Below are positions 1-9,736 of a stretch of 64,000 nucleotides of DNA, piece after piece. Within the stretch, counting starts at the first letter, position 1. Each line of letters begins with the position of its first letter. A program made the position numbers and the translations under genes. The notes beneath the pieces were generated by a model. That model saw only the letters and a program-made list of their open reading frames with translations, did not search any database and was not told the DNA's origin. The stretch is from Acidiphilium sp. 37-60-79 (lineage in GTDB: Bacteria; Pseudomonadota; Alphaproteobacteria; Acetobacterales; Acetobacteraceae), in contig NCBV01000002.1 of NCBI GenBank assembly GCA_002279355.1, positions 53,743-117,742 on the forward strand. Reading direction: 5' to 3'.

Positions 1-1037
1 AGGGCGAACATCCCCTGATCTTTCCGGTGGTCGATGGCCAGGCCGTTGCCGAAATTGTCGAAGGCTGGACTGGCATTCCTGCCGGCAAAATGCAGTCGGA
101 CGAAATCCGCACGGTGCTCGATTTGAAAGCGGCCATGGAGCGGCGCATTATCGGACAACCCCATGCGCTCGACGCCGTCGCCCAGGCCATCCGCACCTCG
201 CGCGCCAAACTCACCGATCCCCGCAAGCCCGTCGGCGTGTTCTTGATGGTCGGCACGTCAGGCACCGGCAAAACTGAAACCGCGCTCACCCTGGCCGAAT
301 TGCTTTATGGCGGTGAGCAAAATCTCACGACCATCAACATGACCGAATTCAAAGAAGAACATAAAGTCTCGTTGCTGATGGGCAGTCCGCCCGGCTATGT
401 CGGCTATGGCGAGGGCGGCGTGTTGACCGAGGCGGTGCGTAGGCGTCCCTATTCGGTCATTCTGCTCGATGAAATGGAAAAAGCGCATCCCGGCGTGCAG
501 GATGTGTTCTTTCAGGTGTTCGATAAGGGCAATATGAAAGATGGTGAGGGGCGCGATATCGATTTCAAAAATACCGTCATCATCATGACCTCCAATGCCG
601 GCACTGACCTGATCGATAAGCTGTTCGCTGACCCGGAAACCGCGCCAGATGCCGCCGGCCTCGCCGAAGCCCTACGTCCGGAATTACTCAAATATTTCAA
701 ACCTGCTTTTCTCGGGCGGGTAACCTTGGTGCCCTATTTCCCATTATCGGACAGCGTGATCAGAATGATTGTCGAGTTGCAACTCAAGCGCATCGGCGCG
801 CGGGTGCGCTCGTCCTACAAAGCGACGTTCCATTACGATCCCGCTTTGGTCGATCTAATCGCCGCGCGCTGCAAAGAAAGCGCTTCTGGCGCGCGCAATG
901 TCGAGAATATTTTGTCGCGAACCTTATTGCCGGAATTATCGGCTGAAGTCCTTTCGCGGCTCGCAGAAGGCAACGCGGTGACGCGCGTGTCGGTCGCAGC
1001 AGACGCGGAGGGTGCGTTTCGCTACGAAGTCAGTTAA
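1..1037 (+). CDS. tssH: T6SS ATPase TssH/ClpV, 3' part (5' end outside window)
   Basis: C-terminal part of the Hsp100/Clp-type AAA+ ATPase that disassembles contracted T6SS sheaths in the cytoplasm. The open frame runs unbroken from the first bases, so the gene enters from the left; the GTG at 27 is internal. The visible part starts at the linker between the two AAA modules (VEGWTGIPAGKM). It has the second Walker A (GTSGTGKTETA), Walker B (SVILLDEMEKAH), the pore-loop-like stretch SPPGYVGYGEGG and the Clp C-terminal subdomain. Because hcp follows 31 bases downstream and T6SS genes face it, ClpV is a better call than the general chaperone ClpB. Confidence 0.93.
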   Translation, partial: GEHPLIFPVVDGQAVAEIVEGWTGIPAGKMQSDEIRTVLDLKAAMERRIIGQPHALDAVAQAIRTSRAKLTDPRKPVGVFLMVGTSGTGKTETALTLAELLYGGEQNLTTINMTEFKEEHKVSLLMGSPPGYVGYGEGGVLTEAVRRRPYSVILLDEMEKAHPGVQDVFFQVFDKGNMKDGEGRDIDFKNTVIIMTSNAGTDLIDKLFADPETAPDAAGLAEALRPELLKYFKPAFLGRVTLVPYFPLSDSVIRMIVELQLKRIGARVRSSYKATFHYDPALVDLIAARCKESASGARNVENILSRTLLPELSAEVLSRLAEGNAVTRVSVAADAEGAFRYEVS

Positions 1038-1068
1038 ACTCTAACATTCACACAGCAGGAGAACGACT

Positions 1069-1560
1069 ATGTCGATCTATATGAAATTTGGTGACATCAA
1101 GGGCGAAGTGACCTCTGACGGCTATAAAGACCATATCGAGCTAATGTCGATGAGTTTTGGTGCCAACCGACCGATTTCGATGAGTGCCACCGGCGGGTCC
1201 GACAAGCGCGAATCCGGCCGTCCGACTCTCAACGAAATCAGCGTCATGAAATATGTTGATGGAACGTCAAGGGCGTTGTTTCAGGACAATTTGGTTGGTG
1301 CCATGGGGTCCAAGGTCGAGATCAAAATGACCCGGACCAAGCCCGATGGTGGTGAACAGGAATATCTGGTGTTGACCCTCACCAACGGCGCTGTCTCAAG
1401 CTACCAACTGTCCGACTCAGCGGGCAGTGATCGCGGCACCGAGTCGCTATCCATCGCCTATACCAAAATTGAATATAAATATACGTCCTATGACGAGGCG
1501 GGCAAAACCCCGAAACCCGACACTGTCGCCTACGACCTCACCACCGTCAAAAAGACCTAA
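1069..1560 (+). CDS. hcp: T6SS tube protein Hcp (TssD)
   Basis: Hcp is the secreted protein whose hexameric rings stack into the T6SS inner tube. The 163-residue product is the usual length and starts with the family-like MSIYMKFGDIKGE, followed by a short-strand beta-barrel pattern (HIELMSMSFGANRPISM near residues 22-38). An AGGAG lies a few bases before the ATG. It probably shares a transcript with tssH and ends just before a strong terminator, so it is the last gene of the + strand T6SS operon. No effector domain is fused to it. Confidence 0.95.
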   Translation: MSIYMKFGDIKGEVTSDGYKDHIELMSMSFGANRPISMSATGGSDKRESGRPTLNEISVMKYVDGTSRALFQDNLVGAMGSKVEIKMTRTKPDGGEQEYLVLTLTNGAVSSYQLSDSAGSDRGTESLSIAYTKIEYKYTSYDEAGKTPKPDTVAYDLTTVKKT

Positions 1561-1590
1561 ACCGTTCAGGTTCCCACGGTCGAGACAAAA

Positions 1591-1620
1591 GCCCGGTCCC
1601 CGTGACCGGGCTTTTTTATT
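1591..1620 (+). terminator. Rho-independent terminator after hcp
   Basis: A perfect 8-bp stem GCCCGGTC/GACCGGGC with a 5-base loop is followed by TTTTTTATT. It sits 30 bases after the hcp stop and before the oppositely oriented phosphatase gene, so it separates two convergent T6SS operons. Confidence 0.9.
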
Positions 1621-1638
1621 GCTTAACTTTTTTATCGC

Positions 1639-2367
1639 TCAATCAGCCGCAATTTCCACGGCAACTACCGTTACATTGTCATTCACGTGGCGCGCCAAGG
1701 CTGCCCCGATCAATAATTCCGCTGGCGATGCGCCGCGCGGCGCGCCTAACAAAGCATCAATCTCGGTCTCGGATAAGGTTTTCGATAAGCCATCCGAGCA
1801 CAGCAAGAAGCGATCGCCCGGTTCAATAGCGCCAATCACCTTATCGATTTCAACCTCGTCAGTATCAATCCCAATCGCACGGGTAATCACATTCGATTGC
1901 GGATGATGCTCCGCCTCCTCTGGGGTAATCCGCCCCAACTCCACCAATTCCTGCACGAGCGAATGATCCCGATTAATCTGGGTCAAGGCACCGCCGCGCA
2001 GCAAATAGGCGCGCGAATCCCCGGCCCACAGACAGGCAAAATGCTGATCGCGCAAAATCAGCGCAATCACAGTGGAGGCGATCATCGTGCCAGCCCCTCG
2101 CGTTTGCGCTTCGTCCCGCAACGCACGGTGAGTTTGTGCTAACCCCGTGCGCACCGCATTCAGCAAATCAGTCGCGCTCAATCCCGGTTCAATTTGATCC
2201 AGCGCGCTCACGATCATGCTCGACGCCAATTCCCCAGCCTGATGCCCGCCCGCCCCATCGGCGACCACCCAAAGGCCCAAATCGGCACGCGCCAAGAGCG
2301 CATCCTCATTATGGCGACGCACGGCGCCAACATGAGTAATCGCCCAGTCGGTCAAGCGCGGGATCAT
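1639..2367 (-). CDS. PP2C-family serine/threonine phosphatase (PppA-like, T6SS-associated)
   Basis: A 242-residue PPM/PP2C phosphatase. The family's metal-binding and catalytic motifs are visible: VRRHNEDA near residue 16, VVADGAGGHQAGE at 34-46 (Asp37-Gly38), WAGDSRAYLLR in the middle and FLLCSDGLS near residue 190. It is the last gene of the minus-strand T6SS operon and overlaps tagF by 4 bases. In systems with post-translational control, PppA removes phosphates put on an FHA protein by the kinase PpkA; an FHA gene is in this operon, but no kinase is in the window. The first glycine after DG, often in DGMGGH, here reads DGAGGH. Confidence 0.9.
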   Translation of the reverse strand: MIPRLTDWAITHVGAVRRHNEDALLARADLGLWVVADGAGGHQAGELASSMIVSALDQIEPGLSATDLLNAVRTGLAQTHRALRDEAQTRGAGTMIASTVIALILRDQHFACLWAGDSRAYLLRGGALTQINRDHSLVQELVELGRITPEEAEHHPQSNVITRAIGIDTDEVEIDKVIGAIEPGDRFLLCSDGLSKTLSETEIDALLGAPRGASPAELLIGAALARHVNDNVTVVAVEIAAD

Positions 2368-2930
2368 GAAATGACCCGCTCAGTATCCGCGATCATCGCC
2401 GCAAAGTCGCGCGCTTCAGGCAAACCGGCCCAATCGTGTTGGGAAGCCGCCCGATACGGCCCGCCCTCGGTCCACCAACTATGCAGGAGCAGCGCTCCAT
2501 CGGCATAATCACCGCGTAGCCGCGTCGCCAGAACCTCCGGCGTATGGTCAAGGGTGATCGCCGCAACAGCGGCATCGATTGCCCCCTCCAGCCAAACGCC
2601 ACCCTGCACCAGCGCCGCCGGATCAGCCGCTCCTGCCAGCACGATCAACGGGAATTGCCGTCCCACCGCGTCAACGCTCGGCAAAAATGCTCCGATCAGC
2701 GCATCAGCGCCGCAAATTCCAGCCTTCAATCGAAAGCGCCAAATCGGCGCTGCCATCCATCGCGCGGTCCAGCCTTCGCCTAATGCCGCGCGCCCTGCAT
2801 GCAAAGCCGCGCGCGCCCATCCGTCCCACGCATCCACGCAACCGCGCGGGACCGCATTCACCACAAAATCCCCCCGGCGCGGCAGCTTGCCATAAAACCC
2901 AACAAAATCAGGCCTGAACACGCAGCTCAC
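2364..2930 (-). CDS. tagF: T6SS-associated protein TagF (ImpM family)
   Basis: A 188-residue protein of the TagF/ImpM family. The N-terminal GFYGKLPRRGDFV and W-rich segments (DAWDGWARAAL, WRFRLKAGICG) are typical. TagF is known in other systems as a post-translational repressor of T6SS assembly. The gene overlaps tssM upstream and the phosphatase gene downstream by 4 bases each, implying translational coupling. It ends with SWWTEGGP and a short tail, with no fused phosphatase domain; the PP2C partner is a separate gene here. Confidence 0.87.
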   Translation of the reverse strand: MSCVFRPDFVGFYGKLPRRGDFVVNAVPRGCVDAWDGWARAALHAGRAALGEGWTARWMAAPIWRFRLKAGICGADALIGAFLPSVDAVGRQFPLIVLAGAADPAALVQGGVWLEGAIDAAVAAITLDHTPEVLATRLRGDYADGALLLHSWWTEGGPYRAASQHDWAGLPEARDFAAMIADTERVIS

Positions 2931-5900
2931 CCGGCCAGGCTCGGGCAGCGAAAGCCGCTGAGCACGCCCGGCGTAAACGGGTTGAACACCGATCCAGCGG
3001 TAACCACAAACGTTGCCTGCAAACCGCCTTGCTCAAACACCAGCCGATATTGATCGGACGATCCATCTTCCGTCAGCGAGGCCTGATTAAACAGCCGAAA
3101 TAGCGCCCAAGGCCCGCTTGCCTGAAACGTCACCGGCGTGCCGCCATTACTAGGCGTAATGGTCAGCATCGCGGTCGGCATGCCGTTCGGTTCTGGCCAG
3201 GTTATCTGCGTCGGCACCTCCGGCCCATGCGCATAGGTGATACCAATACTCCCCAATTGCAGAACTGCTTGCGAGGCTGCCGAACTCAAGCCACCCGGCG
3301 TGATGGTGAATTGCACCGTCGGCGTCGCCCCCGCGCTAAAGAAAATCTGCTGAATTTCCTCGGCGCGTTGAAACTCCGCCACCGCACCCTGACTAACGGG
3401 CGGCGTAATGCCATTCACCGGCTGCACGACCCAACTACGGCCGGTCATATTCACAAAGGGCCGCACTTGGGTATTAAAGAACGTATCCATCGCGCCACCC
3501 GGCGCAAATAAATGGGCAAAATCGGCGAGCGGCACATCCTGGGCCGAGGCGCTATTGAACGGGTAGCGACCCGCCACCGCTGCTTGGCAAAGCTGCGCTG
3601 CCCCGCCAGGCGCATTGAACGCCGCTGCGGCCGACGCTGCGGCGCTGCCGCCGCGTAGCCCATCGGCGTTGGCGGTAATCGCCTGCAACCAGCGCCTGAC
3701 CGGCTGCGGATCATGAGCCGCTTCGCCTGCGAGGAGCGATACCGCATCACCACCTGCGGCTGGTGCCGCCGGCCCCGCCGAGCCAGGGGCCGTCGCGGCA
3801 ATGGCCGCCAATTGTTGCTGCACCTGATTGATCAATTGCAAAGTCAGCCCGATTGGTGCGGAAGGTCCATCGGTAAAATGGCGCAATGGCGCAAATGCGG
3901 CATTCACCATCGCACCGGGCGGTGGCGCGTTCACATTGGCCGCCGGTCCGCCAATCAAGCCTTTGAGCCGCGCTGCAGCCGAGCTCACGGCCGCCAATTT
4001 CGCGGGCACTTTTGCATTGGGCGGGCCTTTTGGCAGTTTCGGCGCCTGTGTCAGCGTCAATTGCCGTGCCATTGAGGCGAGCAATAATTTCATCGGTGAT
4101 TGCGGCGAACTTAAAATATACAGACTCTGTACGCTTTGCCCCGCCGTCCCCAACGGCGCCAAATCCAGATCAGCGATCATTGCATGCCAATGCGTAATAT
4201 AATGCTGCTGATAAATCGCAATCACACCGTCTTCCAACGACTGCAATTGCGGTGAGTTCGGCGCGATGCTCTCCTGATGGCCAAGCACCCAACTCTCCCG
4301 CGCGACATCCTGACTAACATGGCTCAGCGCGGGGAGTAAAACCGTATAAAACCCACGCACAGTATAAAAACCAGGAATCCCCTGGGTCAATGGCTTGCCC
4401 GATGCCCTCACAAATAATGGCGCTCCGGCAGCACCCAGCGCACCCGCCGGTGTCCAAGCTGGCACGCGGCCCGCCGCCGCCGAATCTTTGATTCGCGAAT
4501 ATACCCGTTCCGACAAAGGTACGCGGCTGAACGTCGTGCGCGCCGTCTCGATCAGAGCGCCATCAAGCGGCACACTCGGCAAGGGGCGTGCCAGCATATC
4601 AGTAAGATTCTGCATCAACGACGCCCGCAAATCCTGGTTCGCCGGGCCCGGATACAGGCGCTGCCAGTCAAGCTTCATCCAGGCTTCAACCAGCGGCACA
4701 TCCAAGGGTCCACGATTGCCGAGCATCAAATAAACCCGCGTCGCTTGGTATAAAAATTCAGGCCGATTCAAAGCCCCGCGCATTTCCGCCTCAAGCTGCA
4801 ACATCAAGCGCGGCAACATCGCCCGGTCGAGCGCATTCCGATACACGGTTACCGCCGCCTGATGCAGTGGCGCGCCCTGATTAAGCCCCAAACCGGCGAA
4901 GCCCGTTGGTTGTGCTTGATCGGCAAGGGCGCGTGCCTGTGCCAACATAGGCGCAATCGGCGCCAAATCCGCACTCGCGACCGGATTAAGTGCGATTGTT
5001 TTTGCGGTTTGTTGTTCGGTGGCAATCGCGTGATGCAAGCGCGCCACCGCCGCTGCATTACGCGCATGGCTCACCAGCAACCCAATCACGGCGATTGTGG
5101 CCACAAGCCCCACCCCAGCATAGCCGCCAATGCGCAAAAGCAATCGCCTGCGCAATGCTGTCGGGTTGGCACTCGCGAGCATCGCCTCATTGAAAATCAC
5201 CTCGCGCAACAATCGGCCGAGAAAATAACTCCGCCCCGCTTGCGGCCGTAGGCTCGGCGCGCGCTGCTGATCAATGCCAAAAGCCCGCGAAAGTGCCCCG
5301 GTCAGCCGGTCGATTGGCGTGCCATCCTGGGTGCCCGAACTGAAATAGGCACCGCGCAACCATGGTGCCGGGTCCAGCGTCGACCCCGCAAACGCCTCGG
5401 TGAGAAATGCCGTTAGCGGCTCCTCTAAACTGGCCACCTGAGCCGGAAACCCCGCAATCAGCGCCCGCCGATCGGGGCTACGCTCGCCCTGCAGTCGATC
5501 AATCAAGCGCTGATCGAGCCGCTCACTGAGTGCGCGAAACGCATCCGCAAATCCCGTCACCGGCCCTTGCGGCGTCGTCAGATTGGGAAAACTGGTGCCC
5601 CATACTTGCGATCGCGCGGTCGCGTCCAAATCGTCGAAAAACTCGGTAAAACCGGCAATCAAATCAAGCTTGGTAAAAACCGCATAAACCGGCACCCGCA
5701 CGCCCAGCCTCGTGGTAATTTCCTTGATCCGCGCCCTGATCGCCCGCGCATGGCCCGTTCGCGCCGCAGGGTCCGCCCCAGCAAGATCGGCCACCGAAAT
5801 CGCCACAATTACCCCATTGAGTGGTTGGCGCTCACGGGTACGCTTGAGCAAATCGAGAAACCCAAGCCACCCCGCCTGATCGACCGACGCATCAGAATCC

Positions 5901-6439
5901 TGGGTGGTGTAGCGCCCCGCCGTGTCGATCAGCACCGCGTCGTCGGTGAACCACCAATCGCAGAGCCGCGTGCCGCCAACGCCCGCCACAGCCCCCTGGC
6001 CCAACTCCGCGGCAAGCGGAAATTTCAGCCCCGCATTGAGCAACGCCGTGGTTTTGCCCGCGCCCGGTGGCCCGATGATCACATACCAAGGCTGCTCGTA
6101 CAAATATCCCCGCGTGCCGCGCGCGCGCCGCAGCAAGCTCAATGCCGTGCTTAGTTTTGCCGATAATGCGGCCACTTCTTCAGCTCGCGCCGTCGCCCCG
6201 GAGTCAGCAGCAGCGACACCCGCCGCCAACGCTGCGTCGCGCTTTCGCCGCCGATGATCCAACCAAAGATTTGTGCCGAGCCAAATCGCGAGCAGCGCCA
6301 CAATAATCACCAGCCGGATCACCAACCCAGCCAACGCCGCAATGAACGGCCCAAAAAACCAAACCAACACAGCGAGGATTGCAACGCCGACAAAACTCAA
6401 CACCCAGCGCGACAGCAGGAACGAAACAATCTTCTTCAT
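2927..6439 (-). CDS. tssM: T6SS inner-membrane protein TssM (IcmF)
   Basis: The 1170-residue IcmF-type core of the T6SS membrane complex. Two membrane segments lie at about residues 9-28 and 33-57, then a cytoplasmic NTPase-like domain with Walker A GPPGAGKTT (about 123-131) and FTKLDLI. A third membrane segment at about 433-455 leads to a long periplasmic region ending in the TssM beta-domain that contacts the TssJ lipoprotein. An Ala/Pro/Gly-rich stretch near 830-910 looks like a linker. It overlaps tssL and tagF by 4 bases each. Confidence 0.95.
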   Translation of the reverse strand: MKKIVSFLLSRWVLSFVGVAILAVLVWFFGPFIAALAGLVIRLVIIVALLAIWLGTNLWLDHRRRKRDAALAAGVAAADSGATARAEEVAALSAKLSTALSLLRRARGTRGYLYEQPWYVIIGPPGAGKTTALLNAGLKFPLAAELGQGAVAGVGGTRLCDWWFTDDAVLIDTAGRYTTQDSDASVDQAGWLGFLDLLKRTRERQPLNGVIVAISVADLAGADPAARTGHARAIRARIKEITTRLGVRVPVYAVFTKLDLIAGFTEFFDDLDATARSQVWGTSFPNLTTPQGPVTGFADAFRALSERLDQRLIDRLQGERSPDRRALIAGFPAQVASLEEPLTAFLTEAFAGSTLDPAPWLRGAYFSSGTQDGTPIDRLTGALSRAFGIDQQRAPSLRPQAGRSYFLGRLLREVIFNEAMLASANPTALRRRLLLRIGGYAGVGLVATIAVIGLLVSHARNAAAVARLHHAIATEQQTAKTIALNPVASADLAPIAPMLAQARALADQAQPTGFAGLGLNQGAPLHQAAVTVYRNALDRAMLPRLMLQLEAEMRGALNRPEFLYQATRVYLMLGNRGPLDVPLVEAWMKLDWQRLYPGPANQDLRASLMQNLTDMLARPLPSVPLDGALIETARTTFSRVPLSERVYSRIKDSAAAGRVPAWTPAGALGAAGAPLFVRASGKPLTQGIPGFYTVRGFYTVLLPALSHVSQDVARESWVLGHQESIAPNSPQLQSLEDGVIAIYQQHYITHWHAMIADLDLAPLGTAGQSVQSLYILSSPQSPMKLLLASMARQLTLTQAPKLPKGPPNAKVPAKLAAVSSAAARLKGLIGGPAANVNAPPPGAMVNAAFAPLRHFTDGPSAPIGLTLQLINQVQQQLAAIAATAPGSAGPAAPAAGGDAVSLLAGEAAHDPQPVRRWLQAITANADGLRGGSAAASAAAAFNAPGGAAQLCQAAVAGRYPFNSASAQDVPLADFAHLFAPGGAMDTFFNTQVRPFVNMTGRSWVVQPVNGITPPVSQGAVAEFQRAEEIQQIFFSAGATPTVQFTITPGGLSSAASQAVLQLGSIGITYAHGPEVPTQITWPEPNGMPTAMLTITPSNGGTPVTFQASGPWALFRLFNQASLTEDGSSDQYRLVFEQGGLQATFVVTAGSVFNPFTPGVLSGFRCPSLAG

Positions 6440-7803
6440 GACGCCGCTCCACGCTCCAACACAATTTCGATCCGCCTGTTCTGCGCTCGGCCCTGCGGTG
6501 TTGTATTCGGTGCAATCGGGTCCGCCGCACCACGTCCCACGGCGGTAATCCGGCTCTGATCGCCAATTGAACGATCCAACAACGCCGCCGCCGCCTTTGC
6601 CCGGTCTTGCGACAGCACTAAGTTATTCGGGAATTGCAGCGTATGGATCGGCTGATTATCGGTATAGCCAATGACCTGCACTTGCCCTTTTTCACGCGCC
6701 AAGGCTTGGCCAATTTTAGTCAGCAGGGGCACGGCTGGCGTCTCAACCGACGCACTTCCTGAGCCGAATAATCCTTGATTATTAATCCGCACGATCGGCG
6801 CGTTAATCGTGCCCAACACAGAAACTTTGCCGGCGGCAATCTCCGGCGCCAGAAAACCGCGCAGACGGTCCAGCACCGTCGGTCCCGCCGTCACGGGCGG
6901 CGGTGGCGCAATCACCGGGCCGCCGCGCAAAATACGCGGCATCACCGCAGGGTGAGCCGCCAGTGCGTCAGCATAAACCTTGCCAGAACTGTGTCCAAGG
7001 GAGAAAGATAATATTGCAAAAGTCAGCGCAACAACCCCAAGCCCCGCCACAGCCACCACCCATGTCGGCACCACTAACCCGCGTGGCCGGTACGGCGCGG
7101 TCGCGCCTTGCCAATGCGGCGATAGTCCTGGATCACCGGGCGGGCTCTGACGCCGAATAATCGCATAGGTATCCTCGCGCAACCGATCAATTTCGGCTGG
7201 CCCGCGCGGACTAAGCCGATAGCGGCCCATATAGCCAAGCGACAAGCAAAAATACATCAACTCCAGAACCGGTAAAAATACCCCAGGATTTTGCTTGATT
7301 TGATTGAGATAATCAAAAAACCGTTCACCCGATTGCACTTCCTGGTGAAACGTTGAAACCAGCGATCGCGCGGCCCAACCGCCCTGGCTGCCCCAAGGCG
7401 TTGCTAACACCACATCATCCAAGCTGGCGCATAGCGCATAATGCGCCGGGCGCAACTGATCGATCGGCATATTGGCTTGCCGGCAGGTCGCTTCAAACCG
7501 GCGTAATTCGGCAACGGCGCGTTCGCGCAAATCACCCGAATCAGGCGCACTGAGCGTGTTGCGCAGCCGTGCCAGCAATTGCAGCAGCGGTGCAGCAGCA
7601 CGGATCAAGAGCGACCCGCCCATCGCCACTCTATCCGGCCCGATATTTGTCGCCGCTGCTGCTCCGGCCAAGGGCGGCGGGCTTGCGGGCGGCGCGGCAA
7701 ATGGCGAGGGCGGTGGCGCCGCAGGTGCGCGCCGACCGCCCGGCGCCGGACGGATCACTGTCTTGTCGGAATCGTCTGGCTCGGAAAACGGATTATCACT
7801 CAT
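6436..7803 (-). CDS. tssL: T6SS protein TssL (DotU) with C-terminal OmpA-like domain
   Basis: A 455-residue two-part TssL. A Pro/Ala-rich N-terminus is followed by the DotU domain (about 70-220, with FFDYLNQIKQNP and YFCLSLGYMGRY), one membrane helix at about 248-270 and a periplasmic OmpA/MotB-type domain at about 330-450. The last carries IGYTDNQPI, FPNNLVLSQDRA and GRAQNRRIEI. In extended TssL proteins this domain anchors the complex to peptidoglycan. The start is the ATG at 7803, preceded by GGGAAAGG. The gene lies between tssK and tssM. Confidence 0.95.
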   Translation of the reverse strand: MSDNPFSEPDDSDKTVIRPAPGGRRAPAAPPPSPFAAPPASPPPLAGAAAATNIGPDRVAMGGSLLIRAAAPLLQLLARLRNTLSAPDSGDLRERAVAELRRFEATCRQANMPIDQLRPAHYALCASLDDVVLATPWGSQGGWAARSLVSTFHQEVQSGERFFDYLNQIKQNPGVFLPVLELMYFCLSLGYMGRYRLSPRGPAEIDRLREDTYAIIRRQSPPGDPGLSPHWQGATAPYRPRGLVVPTWVVAVAGLGVVALTFAILSFSLGHSSGKVYADALAAHPAVMPRILRGGPVIAPPPPVTAGPTVLDRLRGFLAPEIAAGKVSVLGTINAPIVRINNQGLFGSGSASVETPAVPLLTKIGQALAREKGQVQVIGYTDNQPIHTLQFPNNLVLSQDRAKAAAALLDRSIGDQSRITAVGRGAADPIAPNTTPQGRAQNRRIEIVLERGAAS

Positions 7804-7851
7804 CGCAGAAAAACCTTTCCCAATCGCACGGCCCTACCATTACGCTATTTC

Positions 7852-9183
7852 TCAGCCACGGATCGCCCAAAGCTCCAATTTCAACCCCGGAAAATCACCG
7901 GAGACATGCAGCGCAAAGCCACCGGAATTTTGCATATATTGCCAATGCGGAGAATTCCGATCGAGCTCGAAATAACTCGCCCCTGCGTAAAACGGGATCT
8001 GTCGCGGCGCCACCGGCATTGGCCGCACCGCAATCCCTGGCAGTGCCACATTGACCAATTCACGAATTTGCTCGACCGCGCCAATTTTGACTTGCGCCGG
8101 AAACAACCGCCGCAGCGTTTCGCTGGGTACATCCGCCTGGACTGTCAGCACAAAATTCGCCGCTCGCAAAATAGAACGATCGGTGATGGGCCCCACATGC
8201 ACGCCATGGCGGCGCTCTTGCAGCGGAATCGCAATCGCATTTTGCTCAATCACCGTCGACAAGGTTCGCCGCAAATCGGCAATCACGGGAGCAAAACTAC
8301 GCTGCAAATCCTCATGCCGATACCCAGGATAGCTATTAGGCCGCCGCGTCGCCTCGGTGAATGTCGCGAACTCCGCGGCCATCTCAACAAAAGCAGCATA
8401 GAGCGTCTCGGGATGCAGATTGGCCGCATCTGCCCAATGTTGCAACAAGGCTTGCCAACGATTGATCGCTTGAAGCAACATAAAATCGGATACTTCCGCA
8501 ACGCCACGTGTCCCCGGCGCGTTCAGTCGTGCCGCCAGCGCCTCGCCGCGCTGATGGATCATACCGGAAAATTCAGTCACGAACCCCGCTAACGGCGCCG
8601 CCGCGTAACAAACCAGCGCCGGCGGTATCCACCGATCATCCAGCACCACCCGCCGATCCGAGGTAACCTCATTGATCCGCGCCAGCGGAATGCACAAATA
8701 TCCAGCGCGATCCTCGCTATCGAGCATATAGCGCAGTTTCAATTTGCCAATGATCAACTCCGCCGCCTCGGGTGAAGCGGAATGGGTGTCAAATGCCTCA
8801 AATCGCGCCGCATGATAGCGCCCCTCGGTGCTGCCATCCTCGGCGGCAATTTCCGGCGAGCCGGGCTGGCGGATCGGCAAGGCCAAATGCACCAGCATCG
8901 CCCTTACATTATCGGCAAGTTCCAAAGGCGCCGGGTGATCGGCCTCGCCCGGGAGCAAAAACGGCGTGCCATCTTCAAACACCCCGCTGGCCTCAGCCAG
9001 TGCAAAACGCCCCGTCGCTAACAGGTCTCGATCAATATTGATTCGCGTCAACCCCCAAGGATACGGCCGCAATGCCGCAACACGCCCGCGCAGTAATGAT
9101 TCCAGCCAGCGATCCTGCTGCTGAAAATGCTGCGAGCGCAAAAACATGCCCTCCTGCCAAACAACACGTCCCGTCCATGTCAT
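7852..9183 (-). CDS. tssK: T6SS baseplate protein TssK
   Basis: A 443-residue TssK, the trimeric connector between the baseplate and the membrane complex. The N-terminal VVWQEGMFLRSQHFQQQDR is a family signature, followed by the beta-rich shoulder and a helical neck (residues about 190-310). The C-terminal domain includes PRQIPFYAGASYFELDR and WQYMQNSGGFALHVSGDFP. The start is the ATG at 9183. It lies 48 bases upstream of tssL in the usual tssJ-tssK-tssL order. Confidence 0.95.
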   Translation of the reverse strand: MTWTGRVVWQEGMFLRSQHFQQQDRWLESLLRGRVAALRPYPWGLTRINIDRDLLATGRFALAEASGVFEDGTPFLLPGEADHPAPLELADNVRAMLVHLALPIRQPGSPEIAAEDGSTEGRYHAARFEAFDTHSASPEAAELIIGKLKLRYMLDSEDRAGYLCIPLARINEVTSDRRVVLDDRWIPPALVCYAAAPLAGFVTEFSGMIHQRGEALAARLNAPGTRGVAEVSDFMLLQAINRWQALLQHWADAANLHPETLYAAFVEMAAEFATFTEATRRPNSYPGYRHEDLQRSFAPVIADLRRTLSTVIEQNAIAIPLQERRHGVHVGPITDRSILRAANFVLTVQADVPSETLRRLFPAQVKIGAVEQIRELVNVALPGIAVRPMPVAPRQIPFYAGASYFELDRNSPHWQYMQNSGGFALHVSGDFPGLKLELWAIRG

Positions 9184-9247
9184 GACTGGCTTAGCCCCTG
9201 CGATATCGATACGATCTGAGTTTGATGCGCCAACAGCAATGATTGGA

Positions 9248-9721
9248 TCATCGCTTCGACAACATCGCTTTTATTCCAGTAATTCGCAAGACCGCCCGGT
9301 TAACCTTGTGCGCTGCGATTGGCAGCACCACCCGCCAGTGTGCTTGGTCAATGTCCCTGAAAAAAACGGCGATGCCAATAAATTGAGTGATCGGAGCCAG
9401 CTTTCGATCAACCGCCACCGTCTGGCCCGGCGCCACAATCAATTGCCCCATCGGTGCGGTCAGGGTGGTGCCTAATAAACTGCCCGGGTTACCGAGCAAA
9501 GCAAGGGGAGTCGCTGCGTTGAAGGCGCCACTGTCAGAGAGCTGAAAAATTTCAACGGACACCGGCGCGGCGGGGCCGGCATTGTCTGGGTTCTGATCCG
9601 CGCCCCCGATCACCGTCAAGGCGAGTGACGCGGCAGGCTTCGCGCCAGCAGCACAGCCACCCAAGAAAGCGGGTAAAAGCAGCAGTGGGGTCGAGACAAT
9701 GAAACGCCGTCGCACGATCAT
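9248..9721 (-). CDS. tssJ: T6SS outer-membrane lipoprotein TssJ
   Basis: A 157-residue lipoprotein with a twin-arginine-rich n-region, a hydrophobic stretch and a lipobox LGG-C with Cys23, as expected for TssJ. The mature part shows the beta-sandwich pattern of the family (LALTVIGGADQNPDNAG, VSVEIFQLSDSGAF). TssJ anchors the membrane complex to the outer membrane by binding the TssM periplasmic end. Position between tagH and tssK supports the call. Confidence 0.9.
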   Translation of the reverse strand: MIVRRRFIVSTPLLLLPAFLGGCAAGAKPAASLALTVIGGADQNPDNAGPAAPVSVEIFQLSDSGAFNAATPLALLGNPGSLLGTTLTAPMGQLIVAPGQTVAVDRKLAPITQFIGIAVFFRDIDQAHWRVVLPIAAHKVNRAVLRITGIKAMLSKR

Positions 9722-9736
9722 CGGATTATCGCTCCT